From: an uncultured Myxococcaceae bacterium
GTDB lineage: Bacteria > Myxococcota_A > Polyangia > Polyangiales > Ga0077539
Length of the DNA: 55,186 nt
Reading direction: 5' to 3'
Assembly: GCA_945952225.1 (NCBI GenBank)
Contig: CAMFHP010000008.1
Span: forward strand, 65,798-120,983
Below are positions 24,886-39,732 of the stretch, piece by piece; the stretch's first letter is position 1; each line of letters starts with the position of its first letter. The translations under genes were made by a program, and so were the position numbers. A model generated the notes under the pieces. The model did not search any database and was not told the DNA's origin. It saw only the letters and a list, made by a program, of their open reading frames with translations.

Positions 24886-24892
24886 GACACCC

Positions 24893-25459
24893 ATGAGCAC
24901 CCTCGAAGAACGCCTCGACCGCATCGAACGCAAGCTCGACACCCTCCTCGCCGCGATGAAGAACGGCGCCCCCGCCGCCGCGCGCGGCGCCTCCTCCGGT
25001 GGCAACACCGCGCCCATGGACGGCGACGTCGACATCGACGGCCCCCGCGGCGATCCCGAGGTGCGCTTCATGCCGAAGCGCTGGACGGGCCAGGACTTCC
25101 GCGGTCAGAAGTTCTCGGCCTGCGAGCCCGAGTTTCTCGACATGCTCGCCGACGCGTTCGAGTGGTTCGCGCAGCGCGACGACGAGTCGGGCGCCACCGA
25201 CAAGAACGGCGGACCCAAGAGCAAGTGGGGACGCCTCGACGCCGCCCGCGCCCGCGCCTGGGCCGCGCGCCTCCGCGGTGATGAAGGTGGTTCCGCGCCC
25301 GCGCCCCGCGCCCGCAGCAACGGCGGCGGCGGTGGCTTTGGCGGTGGTGGTGGCGGCGGCGGATCGACCCGTCGCAACGCCCCTCCCCCGGCGCCCGCAC
25401 GCAGCAACGGCGGCGGCATGAGCGACAGCTTCGGCAGCGACGACGACATCCCGTTCTGA
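24893..25459 (+). CDS. SSB-tailed protein without OB fold, unknown function
   Basis: This encodes 188 residues. Residues 2-22 form a short coiled coil (STLEERLDRIERKLDTLLAAM). Residues about 57-128 form a conserved-looking module (MPKRWTGQDFRGQKFS, then EFLDMLADAFEWFA, then KWGRLDAARARAWAARLR). A Gly/Ser/Pro-rich linker follows, with the acidic tail GSDDDIPF at 181-188. The last six residues are those of bacterial SSB, the tip that docks DNA-repair and replication proteins. There is no OB fold, so it is not an SSB; it may compete with or recruit the SSB partner set. The ATG at 24893 gives the coiled coil as N-terminus; an in-frame upstream extension is possible. Confidence 0.75.
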   Translation: MSTLEERLDRIERKLDTLLAAMKNGAPAAARGASSGGNTAPMDGDVDIDGPRGDPEVRFMPKRWTGQDFRGQKFSACEPEFLDMLADAFEWFAQRDDESGATDKNGGPKSKWGRLDAARARAWAARLRGDEGGSAPAPRARSNGGGGGFGGGGGGGGSTRRNAPPPAPARSNGGGMSDSFGSDDDIPF

Positions 25460-25516
25460 GCCCACCCGAACGTCGGGAAGCACCGCTTCGAAACCACGAC
25501 GCCCGCGCACCGAAGG

Positions 25517-25546
25517 GCCCCGCAACCTCCATCGAGGGAGCGGGGC
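25517..25546. terminator. GC-rich hairpin between SSB-tail gene and htpG
   Basis: GCCCCG and CGGGGC arms with an inner CTCC/GGAG pairing enclose a short loop. It lies between two convergent genes and could terminate both, although no U-tract follows. Confidence 0.4.
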
Positions 25547-25576
25547 GCGACGGTGCCGCGGGCGTCGGCGTGTTCA

Positions 25577-25611
25577 GCGCGCGACGGTCACCTCGGGCGC
25601 GCGACGGTCAC
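25577..25611. repeat. 20-base tandem duplication over the htpG stop
   Basis: GCGCGCGACGGTCAC occurs at 25577-25591 and again at 25597-25611 with a 20-base period. The second copy contains the htpG stop codon. It looks like a small recent duplication of the gene end. Confidence 0.5.
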
Positions 25612-27527
25612 GTCGTGGGCGACGCCGCGGAGGTCACCGCATGCTGGAGCAGCGTGGTGAGGCGGCGCGCGAAGCGCTGCGGGTCGTCGATGGGCGTGCC
25701 TTCGGTGAGCAGCGCCTGGTCGTAGAGCACCTCGATCCACTCGGAGACCTGCGGCGACGCGGGGTCGCGCTCGGAGACCGTGCGGAGGCCCTCCACGAGG
25801 GGATGCGTGGGGTTCAGTTCGAGGATGCGCTGCGCCGCGGGCACCTCGCGTCCGAGGGCGCGCATGACGCGCTCCTGCGCGGGGGTGATGCTGCCGGGGG
25901 CGAGCACGAGGCACGCGGGCGAGTCGGTGAGGCGGTCACTCGCGCGAACGTCCTTCACGCGCGAGCCGAGCACCGCGCGGGTGCGGTCGAAGAGCGAGCG
26001 GAGCAGGCCGGCCTTCTCTTCGCGCTCCTTCTTCTCGTCGTCGGAGCCGTCGACCTTGAGGTTCGCGTCGGCCACGGAGACGAGCTTCTTGCCCTGGAAC
26101 TCCCGCAGCCCCTCGACGGCCCAGGTGTCCACCGCGTCGGTGAGAAAGAGCACCTCGTAGCCCTTCTTCTTCACGCCTTCGAGGTGCGGCGAGTCCGAGA
26201 TGGTCCGCACGCTGTCGCCGATGAGGTAGTAGATCGCCTCCTGGCCCTCGGGCATGCGCGCGACGTACTCGGCCAGCGAGACGATGCCCTCACCCTTCGA
26301 GCTCTCGAAGCGCAGCAGCTTGGCGAGGCGGTCTTTGAAGTCGCGGTCGTCGGCGCGGCCCGCGCGGTAGTCGTCGACGAGGCCCTCTTTGAGAATGCGC
26401 CCGTAGTGACCCCAGACGGTCTTGTAGTCGTCGGCGCGGTCGCGGGCGATCTCGTCGAGGAGGTCGAGGGTCTTGCGCGCCACCTGCTTGCGGATCGCGC
26501 GCACCACCGAGGAGTCCTGCAGCGTCTCGCGCGACACGTTGAGCGGGAGGTCGTCGGAGTCGAGCACGCCGCGCACGAAGCGGAGCCACGAGGGGACGAT
26601 GGCCTCGCAGTTGTCCATGATGAACACGCGCTTGACGTAGAGCTGCACGCCGCGGCGCGACTCGCCGGGCTGCGCGTCGAGGTCGTACGGCGGCGCCGAC
26701 GGGATGAACAGCAGGCCGACGAACTCCTGGTTGCCCTCGACGCGGAAGTGCGTCCACGCCGTGGGGTCGTCGTAGGCGCGCGCCGCGTGGCGGTAGAACT
26801 CCTCGTACTGCTCTTTCGTGATCTCGCTCTTGGGGCGACGCCAGAGGGCCGAGGCCTTGTTCGCGGTCTCGAACTCGCCGCCGTCGGTCTTCACGAGAAT
26901 GGGGTGGCCCACGAAGTCGGCGTAGCGGGTCACGAGCTCACGAAGGCGCCAGAGCTCCAGGAACTCTTCCTGGTCGTCGCGCACGTGGAGGGTGATGGTC
27001 GTGCCGCGGCGGTCGCGCGTGGCGGGTTCGAGGGTGAAGCCGTCGCGGGCATCGGAAGCCCACGTCCACGCATCGTCGTGGCCCGCGGCGCGGGTGGTGA
27101 CCGTCACGCGGTCGGCGACGAGCCACGCGGAGTAGAAGCCCACGCCGAACTGGCCGATGAGGTTCACGTCGCCCGACGCGCCCTTCGCCTTCGCGGCTTC
27201 GAGGAACTTGCGCGACCCCGAGTGCGCGATGGTGCCGAGGTTCTCGACGAGCTCGTCGTGGGTCATGCCCACGCCCGTGTCTTCGATGGTGATGGTCTTC
27301 GCGTCCTTGTCGGTCGCGATGCGGATCTCGAAGGTGTTGTCGTCGCGCGTGAGGTCGGGGTCGGTGAGCGCGCGGAACTTCAGCTTGTCGAGCGCATCGG
27401 ACGCGTTCGACACGAGCTCGCGGAGGAACACCTCCTTGTGGCTGTAGAGCGAGTTGATGACCAGGTGGAGCACCTGGCTCACTTCGGCCTGAAAGCGGTG
27501 GGTCTCGACGCGGTTCTCGGCGGTCAT
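25608..27527 (-). CDS. htpG: Molecular chaperone HtpG (Hsp90 family)
   Basis: This is a cytoplasmic ATP-dependent chaperone of 639 residues, close to the usual bacterial length of about 620-640. The N-terminal GHKL ATPase domain has ELVSNASDALDK with the key Asn at 41, DTGVGM at 83-88 and QFGVGFYSAWLVAD near 124. The middle domain (QLYVKRVFIMDNCE, then GVLDSDDLPLNVSRE) and the C-terminal dimerisation domain follow. The eukaryotic MEEVD tail is absent. GAGGGAG five bases before the ATG at 27527 fixes the start. A hairpin lies in the leader. Confidence 0.98.
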   Translation of the reverse strand: MTAENRVETHRFQAEVSQVLHLVINSLYSHKEVFLRELVSNASDALDKLKFRALTDPDLTRDDNTFEIRIATDKDAKTITIEDTGVGMTHDELVENLGTIAHSGSRKFLEAAKAKGASGDVNLIGQFGVGFYSAWLVADRVTVTTRAAGHDDAWTWASDARDGFTLEPATRDRRGTTITLHVRDDQEEFLELWRLRELVTRYADFVGHPILVKTDGGEFETANKASALWRRPKSEITKEQYEEFYRHAARAYDDPTAWTHFRVEGNQEFVGLLFIPSAPPYDLDAQPGESRRGVQLYVKRVFIMDNCEAIVPSWLRFVRGVLDSDDLPLNVSRETLQDSSVVRAIRKQVARKTLDLLDEIARDRADDYKTVWGHYGRILKEGLVDDYRAGRADDRDFKDRLAKLLRFESSKGEGIVSLAEYVARMPEGQEAIYYLIGDSVRTISDSPHLEGVKKKGYEVLFLTDAVDTWAVEGLREFQGKKLVSVADANLKVDGSDDEKKEREEKAGLLRSLFDRTRAVLGSRVKDVRASDRLTDSPACLVLAPGSITPAQERVMRALGREVPAAQRILELNPTHPLVEGLRTVSERDPASPQVSEWIEVLYDQALLTEGTPIDDPQRFARRLTTLLQHAVTSAASPTT

Positions 27528-27552
27528 GAAGCTCCCTCGTGCGTGGTGAAAT

Positions 27553-27575
27553 CCCCGCGCGAAACAGCGGCGGGG
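27553..27575 (-). promoter_or_regulatory. Hairpin in the htpG leader
   Basis: CCCCGC and GCGGGG form a perfect six-base stem around an 11-base loop, starting 25 bases upstream of the htpG ATG. It could be an RNA thermosensor or an operator. It does not match the CIRCE consensus. Confidence 0.35.
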
Positions 27576-27647
27576 TGATGCGCGCGCGCATCGGTAACCA
27601 CGGGCCCCCGAACGGTAAAGGGGGATCTGCGAGGGGGTGCGAAACGG

Positions 27648-29735
27648 TCAGGCGCGGGCGCGGTGCGCGAAGGCGTCGCGCTGGGCCCAGAGCAGGTCGG
27701 AGACGTCGTCGGGGAGCACGTCGCAGAGGATCGAGATGGCCTCTTCGACGTCGGTGACCTCGGGGCCGCGACGGCCCGCGCGCCACGCGGCGACCTTCGA
27801 GAGCTCGATCACCGAGGCCGACATCACCTCGCCCATCATGCGCGAGAGGAGCTGGAGCTGCGTCGCCGAGGTGGGCGCCGATTCGAGCTCCTGCACGCGG
27901 CGGTGGAGCGTCGCGGCGCGCTGCGCGTAGCGGTCGCGGGCGGCGGCGGCCTCGTCGGCGGCGCGCTCCGCGGCGAGGATGCGCTCGGCGCTCTCGGCGG
28001 CGTAGTTGCCCAGCGCCTCGCGGGCCGATTCGAGCTCGCGCTCCAGGTCGAGGTGCCGGGCCTCGTCGTCGGTGAGGCTGTCGCGGAGCAGTCCCATCTC
28101 GGCCTCGTGCGACTCGCGCTGCGCGTCGAGGGCCGCGGTGAAGTACTCGCGGGCCTCGTCGAGGGCGCGGGCGTAGCGGGCCTCGGCGTCGCGGAGCTCC
28201 TCGCCGTGCAGCTCCTTGAGGTCGCGCACCGTGGCGGCGGTGCGGGCGTCGCGGTCGGCCATGCCCTCGACCACGTCGGCGCGGGCCTCGTCGAGCGCGG
28301 CGCGCACCTCGGCGAGCTCCGCTTCGAGCTTCGCCACGCGGCCGCGGTGGGCCTCGCACTCGGCGGCGAGCGTGCGGGCGCGCCCCTCGGCCTCGGCGAA
28401 CTTGTCACCGAGCGAACGGAGCTCGCGGGCCGCGTCGACGCTCTGCGCCGTGCGCAGCGATTCGATCTCCGCTTCGAAGTCCTTCACGAGCCGCGCGGTC
28501 TCGTCGTCGTGGCGCTTCTGGAGCGCGTCGAGTTCGGCGGAGAGCGACTCGACCTCGCGGGCGTGGCTCGACTCCACCTCGCGCAGCGTGGCCTCGGCGG
28601 CCTCGGCGCGGGCGCGCATCGCAGCGGCCTCGGCGTCGGCCCAGTCGCGCACGCCTTCCACCTCACGCAGACGGATCTTGAGACCTTCGCGCTCGGACTC
28701 GATGGGCGCGCAGGCCTCGCGCACCACGAGGGCGATCTTCTCGCGCTCGTCGTCGAGGGCGGCGGCGTGGTCTTCGCGGAGCGCGTCGAGCTCGTGGGCG
28801 TGGGCCGCGCGGCGCGCGTCGATCTCCTGCGCGTGCGACTCGTGGAGGGCCGCGATGGCGACGGCGTGCGCTTCTCCGAGGCGCGCGACCTCGGCGTCGT
28901 GGGCGGCGCGCACCTCGGCGAGCTGGGCGGCGTGGGCTTCGCGGAGCTCGGCGACGGTGGCCGCGTGATCATCTTCGGCCGCGCGGAGGGCGATGGCGTG
29001 GGCCTCGCGGGCGGCGTCGTAGCGCGCCTGCGCGTCGGTCATCGCGTCGTCGAGCACGGCCTGGAACTTCTGCGCCGCGGCCCGCTCGTTCGCGAGGAGC
29101 TCGAGGGCCTGCACGCGCTCGACCGCGAAGCGATCGCGCTCGACGTGGAGGGCCTCCCAGCTCTGTCGCAGAAGCTCGTAGCTCTGGCGCGCGTCGGCGA
29201 GCTCGCGCTGCGACTGCTCCCACGCGACGCGCCACTCGCCGACCACCGAGTCGGCCTGCTGCATCACGCGGGCGGCCTCGTCTTCGCCGCGGCGCACGCC
29301 GTCGAGGGCGCGCGTGAGGTTCTGACGTTCGGCCTCGATCGCGTGGAACGCGCCCTCGTGCGAGCGGAGGCGCTCTTCGAGGTCTGCGCGCTCGCGGCGC
29401 AGGCGGTCGGCGGTCTCCTTCGCCTGCTGGAGCTGGCGCGCGTGGCCCTGCTGAAAGGTCTTGAGGTTGAGGATCTCCTGATCCTTGCGGACGAGGGCTT
29501 CGCGCAGCAGCCGCAGGCGCTTCGAGACGTTGTCACCGCCCCCGGCCGTGGCCTCTTCGAGCTCGCGTCGGGCGCGCGCCGAGGACTCCACCTCGCGGCG
29601 CAGCCTCGCGTTCTCGCTGACGAGCTCGTCGCGCTGGCGCGCGGCGCTCTGCGCGGCGGCGAGCGCCGAGCGCAGGTCCTTCTCGGGTACGAACGACGTC
29701 GGGTCGTTCTGCGTGGCGAGGGCGCTGGGTTGCAC
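27648..29735 (-). CDS. Long coiled-coil protein with hendecad repeats
   Basis: This encodes 695 residues, almost entirely Ala/Glu/Arg-rich coiled coil from about residue 20 to 620. The C-terminus is a small globular helical region (SRMMGEVMSASVIELSKVA, then DVEEAISILCDVLPDDVSDLLW). His246, 257, 268, 279, 290, 301, 312 and 323 are spaced exactly 11 residues apart. It recalls myxobacterial scaffold proteins such as AglZ or FrzS, but no receiver domain is present. The GTG at 29735 is chosen because GGAGGAG lies 11 bases upstream; a GTG at 29792 would add 19 residues. A scaffold or cytoskeletal role is inferred. It is monocistronic or the start of a run into htpG. Confidence 0.85.
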   Translation of the reverse strand: MQPSALATQNDPTSFVPEKDLRSALAAAQSAARQRDELVSENARLRREVESSARARRELEEATAGGGDNVSKRLRLLREALVRKDQEILNLKTFQQGHARQLQQAKETADRLRRERADLEERLRSHEGAFHAIEAERQNLTRALDGVRRGEDEAARVMQQADSVVGEWRVAWEQSQRELADARQSYELLRQSWEALHVERDRFAVERVQALELLANERAAAQKFQAVLDDAMTDAQARYDAAREAHAIALRAAEDDHAATVAELREAHAAQLAEVRAAHDAEVARLGEAHAVAIAALHESHAQEIDARRAAHAHELDALREDHAAALDDEREKIALVVREACAPIESEREGLKIRLREVEGVRDWADAEAAAMRARAEAAEATLREVESSHAREVESLSAELDALQKRHDDETARLVKDFEAEIESLRTAQSVDAARELRSLGDKFAEAEGRARTLAAECEAHRGRVAKLEAELAEVRAALDEARADVVEGMADRDARTAATVRDLKELHGEELRDAEARYARALDEAREYFTAALDAQRESHEAEMGLLRDSLTDDEARHLDLERELESAREALGNYAAESAERILAAERAADEAAAARDRYAQRAATLHRRVQELESAPTSATQLQLLSRMMGEVMSASVIELSKVAAWRAGRRGPEVTDVEEAISILCDVLPDDVSDLLWAQRDAFAHRARA
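28767..29000 (-). repeat. Coding 33-base periodic (11-residue) repeat, His every 11
   Basis: Eight His codons are spaced 33 bases apart inside the coiled-coil gene. The intervening units read like AH--x-LA-LRE, a hendecad coiled coil. Confidence 0.8.
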
Positions 29736-29829
29736 GGGTGGTGTGTCTCCTCCGGGCACCGTCGGTAGCGGGTGCGAGCGAGGTCGGTCCACTTTCGTGC
29801 AAGCGAAGGGCGCTCCGGGTGCGCCGCGA

Positions 29830-31122
29830 CTACGCGCGCTTCGACGTACGCAACACCACGAGCGGGTGCGCGCTCCCGGGCTTCTGCGCGCCGGCGATCA
29901 CCCACGGATCGGGCGCGTCCACATCGCCCGCGAAGGCCAGCGAGCGCGCGCGGCACCCGTGCGTTCCCGCCGACGGACGACGGAGCGCGCGCATCGTCTC
30001 GTGCGTGCGCCACAGCGTCGCGAAGGGCGTCTCGCGCACGTTGCCCACCACGAAGCCCGCGCCGAGAAAGCTGCACGGGTTCACGTCGCCCGACACCGAC
30101 ACCGAGCACACCGTCGTGCCCGCGCCGCACGCGTGGTCGGTGCGAACACCGCTCTCGTCGCGCGTGTCGGGGCTGAACGCATCGAGCGCGCGGAGGTCAT
30201 GGTCGCCGAGCTCCGCGGCCCCCATCGCCGCGAGGCGCGCGAGGGCGTCGCTGTACTGCGCGAAGCTGGGCATGAGGTCCGCGCGTCCGTCGGCCATGCC
30301 CACGGGGTACAGCGGTCGAAACACCGCCGTGTGCGCGCCCACCTCCGCCGCGAGGCGCGCGCAGGCCTCGACCTCGTGGGCGTTGTGCTCCATCACCGTG
30401 AACGCGAGCGTGAAGCGCGCGTGGCGCCCGAGCACGGCGAGCCGCTCACGCACGGCTTCGAACACCCCGTCACCGCGCACGCGGTCGTTGCTCGCCGCCG
30501 TGGCCCCATCGAGGCTCACGTTGAGCCACACGAGGTCGCGACGACCGAACTCGCGCGCCACGCGCTCGTCGATGCGCAGCGCGTTGGTGGTCACGCAGGG
30601 ATGGAGCCCGTGGTGCGTCGCGAGGTCGAGGATCTCGAAGAGCTCACGACGCAGCAGGGGCTCGCCGCCCGTGAGTCCGACGCGGTAGCTCCCCATGGAC
30701 GCGAGCTCGGCGAAGAGCGCGTCGAGCTCGGCGAGCGTGAGGTGGCGCTCATGGCGCGGGAGCTCGCCCGCGAAGCAGTGCGAGCACGTGAGGTTGCACG
30801 CGGCCGACACCTCCACGTGCACCGCGAGGGGACCCACGAGGTGATCGGCAGGCACGTCGTCGACGGCGAGCTCGACGCCCGCGAAGTGTCCGTCGAGGTC
30901 GAAGAAGCCCATCGATTCGAAGTGGGCGTAGAAGCGCTGCGCGGCCTCGCCACGGTCTCCGTCGGCGAGCGTGTCGAGGTGCGTCCAGAACGGCGCCTCC
31001 CGCGACGCGCGGAGGAGCGCGGTGCCCGCGTGGTCGAAGGGGAGATAGCGCGACGTGCGTCGGTCGAAGACCGTGCTCCCGAAGTGCTGCGGCACGAGCA
31101 CGAGCGGCGGACGCGCGCTCAC
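29830..31122 (-). CDS. Radical SAM/SPASM enzyme
   Basis: This is a 430-residue cytoplasmic enzyme. The radical SAM motif CNLTCSHC has its cluster Cys at 109, 113 and 116, and GGEPLLR is at 152-158. A C-terminal SPASM-type region has C332, C339, C350 and C390 (GCRARSLAFAGD, then DPW). The related NirJ/AhbD/PqqE proteins usually end DP-C, so the last ligand seems absent. The first about 95 residues (LVLVPQHFGSTVFDRRTSRYLPFD) could be a PqqD-like peptide-binding domain. It is the last of four overlapping genes, its GTG overlapping the FGE-like stop. A peptide- or protein-modifying role is inferred; no precursor peptide is visible. Confidence 0.88.
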   Translation of the reverse strand: MSARPPLVLVPQHFGSTVFDRRTSRYLPFDHAGTALLRASREAPFWTHLDTLADGDRGEAAQRFYAHFESMGFFDLDGHFAGVELAVDDVPADHLVGPLAVHVEVSAACNLTCSHCFAGELPRHERHLTLAELDALFAELASMGSYRVGLTGGEPLLRRELFEILDLATHHGLHPCVTTNALRIDERVAREFGRRDLVWLNVSLDGATAASNDRVRGDGVFEAVRERLAVLGRHARFTLAFTVMEHNAHEVEACARLAAEVGAHTAVFRPLYPVGMADGRADLMPSFAQYSDALARLAAMGAAELGDHDLRALDAFSPDTRDESGVRTDHACGAGTTVCSVSVSGDVNPCSFLGAGFVVGNVRETPFATLWRTHETMRALRRPSAGTHGCRARSLAFAGDVDAPDPWVIAGAQKPGSAHPLVVLRTSKRA

Positions 31123-32225
31123 GGACGCTCGACCCCGTGCGCGCGGGTGTCATGGCGCACGAGACGAAAGCCCACGTTGGGCGTCTGGTGCTCACCCCAG
31201 GTCTGCGTGCGCCACGAGGTCGGCGCGCGCCCCATGCGGAACGACACCGTGCACACGCCGTCGACGTCGGCCCACGAGCCGCCGCGCAACACCTTCTGCG
31301 TGCCCGTGGGAGGCCCCTCGGGGTTGCGCACGGTGGCGTGCTCGTAGGCCCGCGCGTCGTACCAGTCGTGGGTCCACTCCCAGACGCCGCCGACCATGCC
31401 GTGGAGTCCGTAGCCGTTGGGCGTGAGCGCGCGGGGCACGAGCATCGAGGCCTCGCCGAAGCGTCGGTTGTCGCAGCGGTCGCTCGTCGGGAGCGCATCG
31501 CCCCACGGATAGAGCGCGCCGCGAAGACCGCCGCGCGCGGCCTTCTCCCACTCGGCCTCGGAGGGGAGCCACACGTGCACGTCGGGGGTCGAGAGACGCT
31601 CGCCGAGGGCCTCGCCGTCGTCCCAGCAGACGGCCACCATGGGCTTCTCGTTCCAGTTGTTTTCGCCGGCCTCGGGGTCGCGTTCGGGCTCGCTGAAGAG
31701 GCCCGGCATCGTGCCCGCGTGCGCGTGCCAGTCGCTCGCCGCGAGCGTGCCCGTCTCGCAGTACTGCATGCGGATCTTGTGGCCCTCGTAGAGCGAGAAC
31801 TGCGCGTCGCGGCTCAGCGTCTTGAGCTCCTCCTCGGGGGGCGTGGCATCGGGTGCGTCGGACCACCCGAGGAGCCGACAGTACGAGGCCCATGTGATCG
31901 GAATGTCGGTGATCCAGAAGCCGTCGAGCACCACGCGATGCGCGGGACGCTCGTCGTCGTCGCCCTCGTCGTTGCCCATGGTGAAGGGCCCCGCGGGCAC
32001 GTAGCAGAAGCGCAGCCCGTGTTCGACCACCGCGAGCCGTTGGAGCACGCGATGACGACACTCGATCACGCGCCGCTCGTCGGGCGCGGCGCCGTACGCG
32101 AGGTCATACGCGCTCGCGGCGAGGCGCAGGTCGCCGGTGGCTTCGAGCGTGATGCCCGCCTCCATCAGCACACGCCACGGGAGGTCGAGGGCCTCGGGTT
32201 CGAGGAGCCAGTCCCAGTCGCTCAT
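31119..32225 (-). CDS. FGE/SUMF1-family (EgtB/PvdO-like) protein, non-canonical
   Basis: This encodes 368 residues. An N-terminal helical, TPR-like region covers 1-70. The formylglycine-generating-enzyme fold covers about 72-360, with FCYVPAGPFTMGNDEG, VWLPSEAEWEKAARGG, YGLHGMVGGVWEWTHDWYD, LRGGSW and NVGFRLVR. In true FGE two Cys follow RGGSW at +2 and +7. Here these are Asp320 and Cys325, so only one Cys is kept and canonical Cys-to-formylglycine chemistry is doubtful. GGAGGT precedes the ATG at 32225. It overlaps the neighbours by 4 bases on both sides. An iron-dependent oxidase or a structural role is possible. Confidence 0.88.
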   Translation of the reverse strand: MSDWDWLLEPEALDLPWRVLMEAGITLEATGDLRLAASAYDLAYGAAPDERRVIECRHRVLQRLAVVEHGLRFCYVPAGPFTMGNDEGDDDERPAHRVVLDGFWITDIPITWASYCRLLGWSDAPDATPPEEELKTLSRDAQFSLYEGHKIRMQYCETGTLAASDWHAHAGTMPGLFSEPERDPEAGENNWNEKPMVAVCWDDGEALGERLSTPDVHVWLPSEAEWEKAARGGLRGALYPWGDALPTSDRCDNRRFGEASMLVPRALTPNGYGLHGMVGGVWEWTHDWYDARAYEHATVRNPEGPPTGTQKVLRGGSWADVDGVCTVSFRMGRAPTSWRTQTWGEHQTPNVGFRLVRHDTRAHGVERP

Positions 32226-32844
32226 CGCGCACCTCCGTCGAAGGCCGGAACCTCGAAGCGACGACGCACCCACAGGCGCCCCGCGTGCCCCGGAAGACCG
32301 AGCTCCACCGCGCCCTGACGGCGCACGTCGTCGATGCGCCAGCGGTCGCTGCTGCGCCCCTCGGGCTCGGTCATCGGAAGCGCCACGAGCGGCTCCCAAT
32401 CGCCGTCGTCGAAGGGCTCGCTGCGCCATCCCTCGGGGGGCTCCACACGCGACGCGCGCCACGTTCCGTCGTCGGCGGTGCGCAGCGCGAAGCCACCGTC
32501 GGGCGACTTCGAACCGCGCCGCGTCTCGGTCACCTCGTACATCGCGAACGAGAGCACGCCGCCCGCGTTGTCGGCGTCGACCGCGAGCGCCATCGCGAGC
32601 ACGTGCGCCCCCCGCGCGACGAGCGGACGCACGCTCTCGGGCACCGCGCCATCGAGGGTCACCCACCGCGCGCCCACGGGCCTCCGCGCGAACACATGGA
32701 TGCGCACGGGCACCTGCGCGGCGGGCTCGATCCAGCGCAGCACCACGCCGCCGCATCCCGCGGGAACCTCGCAGTGCGAGTGCTCTTCGAGCACGTAGCG
32801 CGACGAGCGCTTCGTGAACCGATCGGGTCCGTTGAGGTCGTCGC

Positions 32845-32848
<4 letters not shown>
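32222..32848 (-). CDS. Putative jelly-roll (galactose-binding-like) protein
   Basis: This encodes 208 residues, soluble. The C-terminal half (EPPEGWRSEPFDDGDWEPL, then GRLWVRRRFEVPA) resembles the sugar-binding jelly roll of beta-galactosidase-type proteins, where a D-D--W-P motif and LW-RR-F-VP strand recur. The N-terminal half (HSHCEVPAGCGGVVLRW, then VRIHVFARRP) also looks like beta strands. No catalytic residues are identifiable. Its GTG overlaps the ppdK stop and its stop overlaps the FGE-like start, so it is translated together with them. The role is unknown. Confidence 0.7.
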
Positions 32849-35544
<2,696 letters not shown>

Positions 35545-35719
35545 CGCGGTGCTCCTTGAAGGGAGCGCGATTGTGCCCGCGCCGACGTTGGGAGCGGGCG
35601 CGCAAACGCATTCCTTCGCGCGGGTCACCCGCGGCGAGGGGAGAAGAAATCTTGTGGGGCAGCGAGCGAGGGGTACGACGCAGTGGGAAGAGCGTCGGGC
35701 GGCGCGGAGAGCGCGCCGA

Positions 35720-36033
35720 TCAGTCGACGGGACGACCCACGACGGGGATCGGGATCTGCGGCGTGGGGCCGGCGAGCTGCGTGTCGTGGTGCGGCACCGC
35801 GGGCTCGGGGGTGGGAATGCCGCCGTGGGGATCGAGGTCACCGAGCGAGCGGGTCACGTCGCGGGGCGCCGCCGCGAGGCCGCGGGGGTTCGGATCCTGG
35901 GGAACGGGACCGGCCGCGTAGCCGCCGGTGGTGCGCGCGGCGAGCAGCGTGCCGTGCGTCGAGGTGGAGGTCGAAGCGCAGCCGACGAGGCCGAGGCCCA
36001 TCGCCAGCACCAGGGAGATTCCCGCGAGCTTCC

Positions 36034-36037
<4 letters not shown>
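35720..36037 (-). CDS. Small lipoprotein
   Basis: This encodes 105 residues with a clear lipoprotein signal ([20 protein letters not shown], Cys20), followed by a Thr/Ser- and Pro/Asp-rich exterior. Its ATG overlaps the stop of the upstream sigma-54 activator by four bases, so it is translationally coupled to it. No family is recognised. The 175 bases between its stop and the ppdK start probably hold the ppdK promoter; no clear motif is seen there. Confidence 0.8.
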
Positions 36038-39729
<3,692 letters not shown>

Positions 39730-39732
39730 CGG

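Noticed and set aside
25517-25546. A strong intrinsic terminator
   Set aside because: The stem is good, but no T-tract follows in either direction, so it is kept only as a weak terminator candidate.
31119-32225. A classical sulfatase-activating FGE
   Set aside because: The first active-site Cys is Asp320 and no sulfatase gene is present in the window.
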